Source: Microcella sp.
GTDB lineage: Bacteria > Actinomycetota > Actinomycetes > Actinomycetales > Microbacteriaceae
Direction: 5' to 3'
Assembly (NCBI GenBank): GCA_020216895.1
Contig: JAIWOM010000014.1
Span: forward strand, 1 to 14,166
Length of the DNA: 14,166 bases
The translations under genes and the position numbers were made by a program. This document shows positions 13,253-14,166 of this stretch, one piece after another (the stretch's first letter is position 1; every line of letters begins with the position of its first letter). The notes under the pieces were generated by a model. The model had not been told where the DNA came from, searched no databases, and saw only the letters and a list, made by a program, of their open reading frames with translations.

Positions 13253-14166
13253 GTGACGTCAACCCTCGGCGCCTGGGGCGCCCGTGTCACCGGAATGGCG
13301 GTGATCGCGGCGACCGGTGTGGCCGTCATCTACATTCCGCAGCCGGTTCAACCCCTCGTCGCGGCCGAGTTCGAGGTGACGGGCACCGCCGCGGCCGCCG
13401 CCACGGTCGCCGTGCAGGTGGGCTACGCGCTCGGCGTGGTGCTGCTGGTCTCGCTCGGCGACCGCTACTCGGCGCGGCGCCAGGTCACGGTTCAGCTCGT
13501 CGCCACCGCCGCCGCGCTGGTCGGTGCCGGTCTCGCTCCGAGCTACGCACTCCACGTGATCCTCTGCCTCGCGGCCGGCGCCACGGCCACGGTCGGGCAG
13601 CTGCTCATCTCGGCGGCGCTACGCCTCGCCCCACCCGCCGCACGGGCCCGCACCGCGGCCGTGCTGCTCGGCTCGTTCATCGTCGGACTCTTCGTTGTGC
13701 GCACCGCCCTCGGAGCCCTCGCAGAGGCTCTCGGTTGGCGCGCCGCCATCGTGCTCTGCGGCGTCGTCGTGCTCGCACTGGTCCCGCTGAGCCTGCGGGT
13801 CTCGCCGGCCGGTGCGCCGAGCAGCCCGCCGGCCTACAGGGCGATCCTCGCCACGATTCCGCGGGTGGCCGCGCAGTCGTCCACGCTGCGGCTGATGACG
13901 GCCGTACACACCCTGTGCTTCATGGCCTTCATCGCCTTGTGGTCGATGGCGACGCCGTACGCGGTCGACGAACTGGGCCTGAGCGTGGCCGCCGCGGCTT
14001 TGCTGGGACTCGCGGGCCTGGTCGGGGGCATCATCACGATCGCCGCCGCCCCCGTGCACGGCCGCGTCGGCGTGCCGCGCTCGCTGACCGTCGCGATCGG
14101 CGCGGCGTTGACCGGCGTCACGGCGCTCGCGCTCGCGCCAGGCGCACTGCCGATCGCGGTAGCGGG
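13253..14166 (+). CDS. Major facilitator superfamily transporter, N-terminal part
   Basis: The frame is open from GTG at 13253 to the right window edge, giving 304 residues of a protein normally about 380-420 long. AAAGGGGG (13240-13247) is the ribosome site. About nine hydrophobic segments are visible: 14-34, 45-66, 79-96, 100-120, 133-155, 163-182, 212-232, 243-262 and 276-296. The loop after segment 2 has the MFS signature GDRYSARR (69-76). The hydrophilic stretch 183-210 is the central cytoplasmic loop between the two six-helix halves. The IPQPVQPLVAAEF segment near the first helix resembles the YnfM-like efflux group, but the substrate is unknown. It is divergent from the amidohydrolase over a 124-bp region and may carry a related compound. 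Confidence 0.87.
   Translation, partial: MTSTLGAWGARVTGMAVIAATGVAVIYIPQPVQPLVAAEFEVTGTAAAAATVAVQVGYALGVVLLVSLGDRYSARRQVTVQLVATAAALVGAGLAPSYALHVILCLAAGATATVGQLLISAALRLAPPAARARTAAVLLGSFIVGLFVVRTALGALAEALGWRAAIVLCGVVVLALVPLSLRVSPAGAPSSPPAYRAILATIPRVAAQSSTLRLMTAVHTLCFMAFIALWSMATPYAVDELGLSVAAAALLGLAGLVGGIITIAAAPVHGRVGVPRSLTVAIGAALTGVTALALAPGALPIAVA

Noticed and set aside
13129..13329. N-terminal extension of the amidohydrolase to a start at 13329
   Set aside because: It would cross the promoter region and overlap the MFS start. The start at 13128 has a strong ribosome site and the expected N-terminus.

Overview
The window looks like chromosomal DNA of a high-GC actinobacterium, possibly a Microbacteriaceae-type organism. 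The evidence is very high third-position GC, GTG starts, strong AAGGAG-type ribosome sites, GC-rich hairpin terminators with weak T-tails, and protein families typical of that group. This is inferred from composition and gene content only. I see no rRNA, tRNA, CRISPR, IS element or phage gene.

Left part (1-3912): a 2-oxoacid dehydrogenase operon runs leftward. It holds a fused E1 alpha-beta subunit and, overlapping its stop by one base, the lipoyl N-terminus of an E2 acyltransferase cut by the window edge. Divergent from it is a two-gene operon, a VOC-fold protein followed 4 nt later by a GntR/FCD regulator. The 150-bp region between the two operons holds two copies of ATTGCATYCA exactly 63 bp apart, a candidate operator pair.

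Middle part (3949-7312): an XRE-cupin regulator (leftward) is divergent from a beta-hydroxyacid-dehydrogenase-type NAD(P) oxidoreductase (rightward). That gene converges on an M24 (aminopeptidase P/creatinase fold) enzyme, with two strong hairpins between them. The M24 protein carries Cys where the second metal-binding Asp is expected.

Right part (7581-14166): a complete ribose-type (CUT2) ABC importer (lipoprotein, double ATPase, permease) is tightly packed behind a recognisable promoter and ends at a perfect 13-bp terminator hairpin. A roughly 480-bp non-coding gap follows, with a 15-bp tandem repeat array and a second terminator that belongs to a leftward amidohydrolase of the TRZ/ATZ deaminase type. 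An MFS transporter, cut by the window end, is divergent from the amidohydrolase.

Taken together this reads as an accessory uptake-and-catabolism island. A small, probably nitrogen-containing or sugar-like solute would enter by the ABC importer (or MFS carrier), be attacked by the amidohydrolase and the M24 enzyme, be oxidised or reduced by the dehydrogenase, and finally feed an acyl-CoA-forming E1/E2 complex. Control would lie with the XRE-cupin and GntR regulators. The substrate cannot be read from sequence alone and the pathway is an inference.
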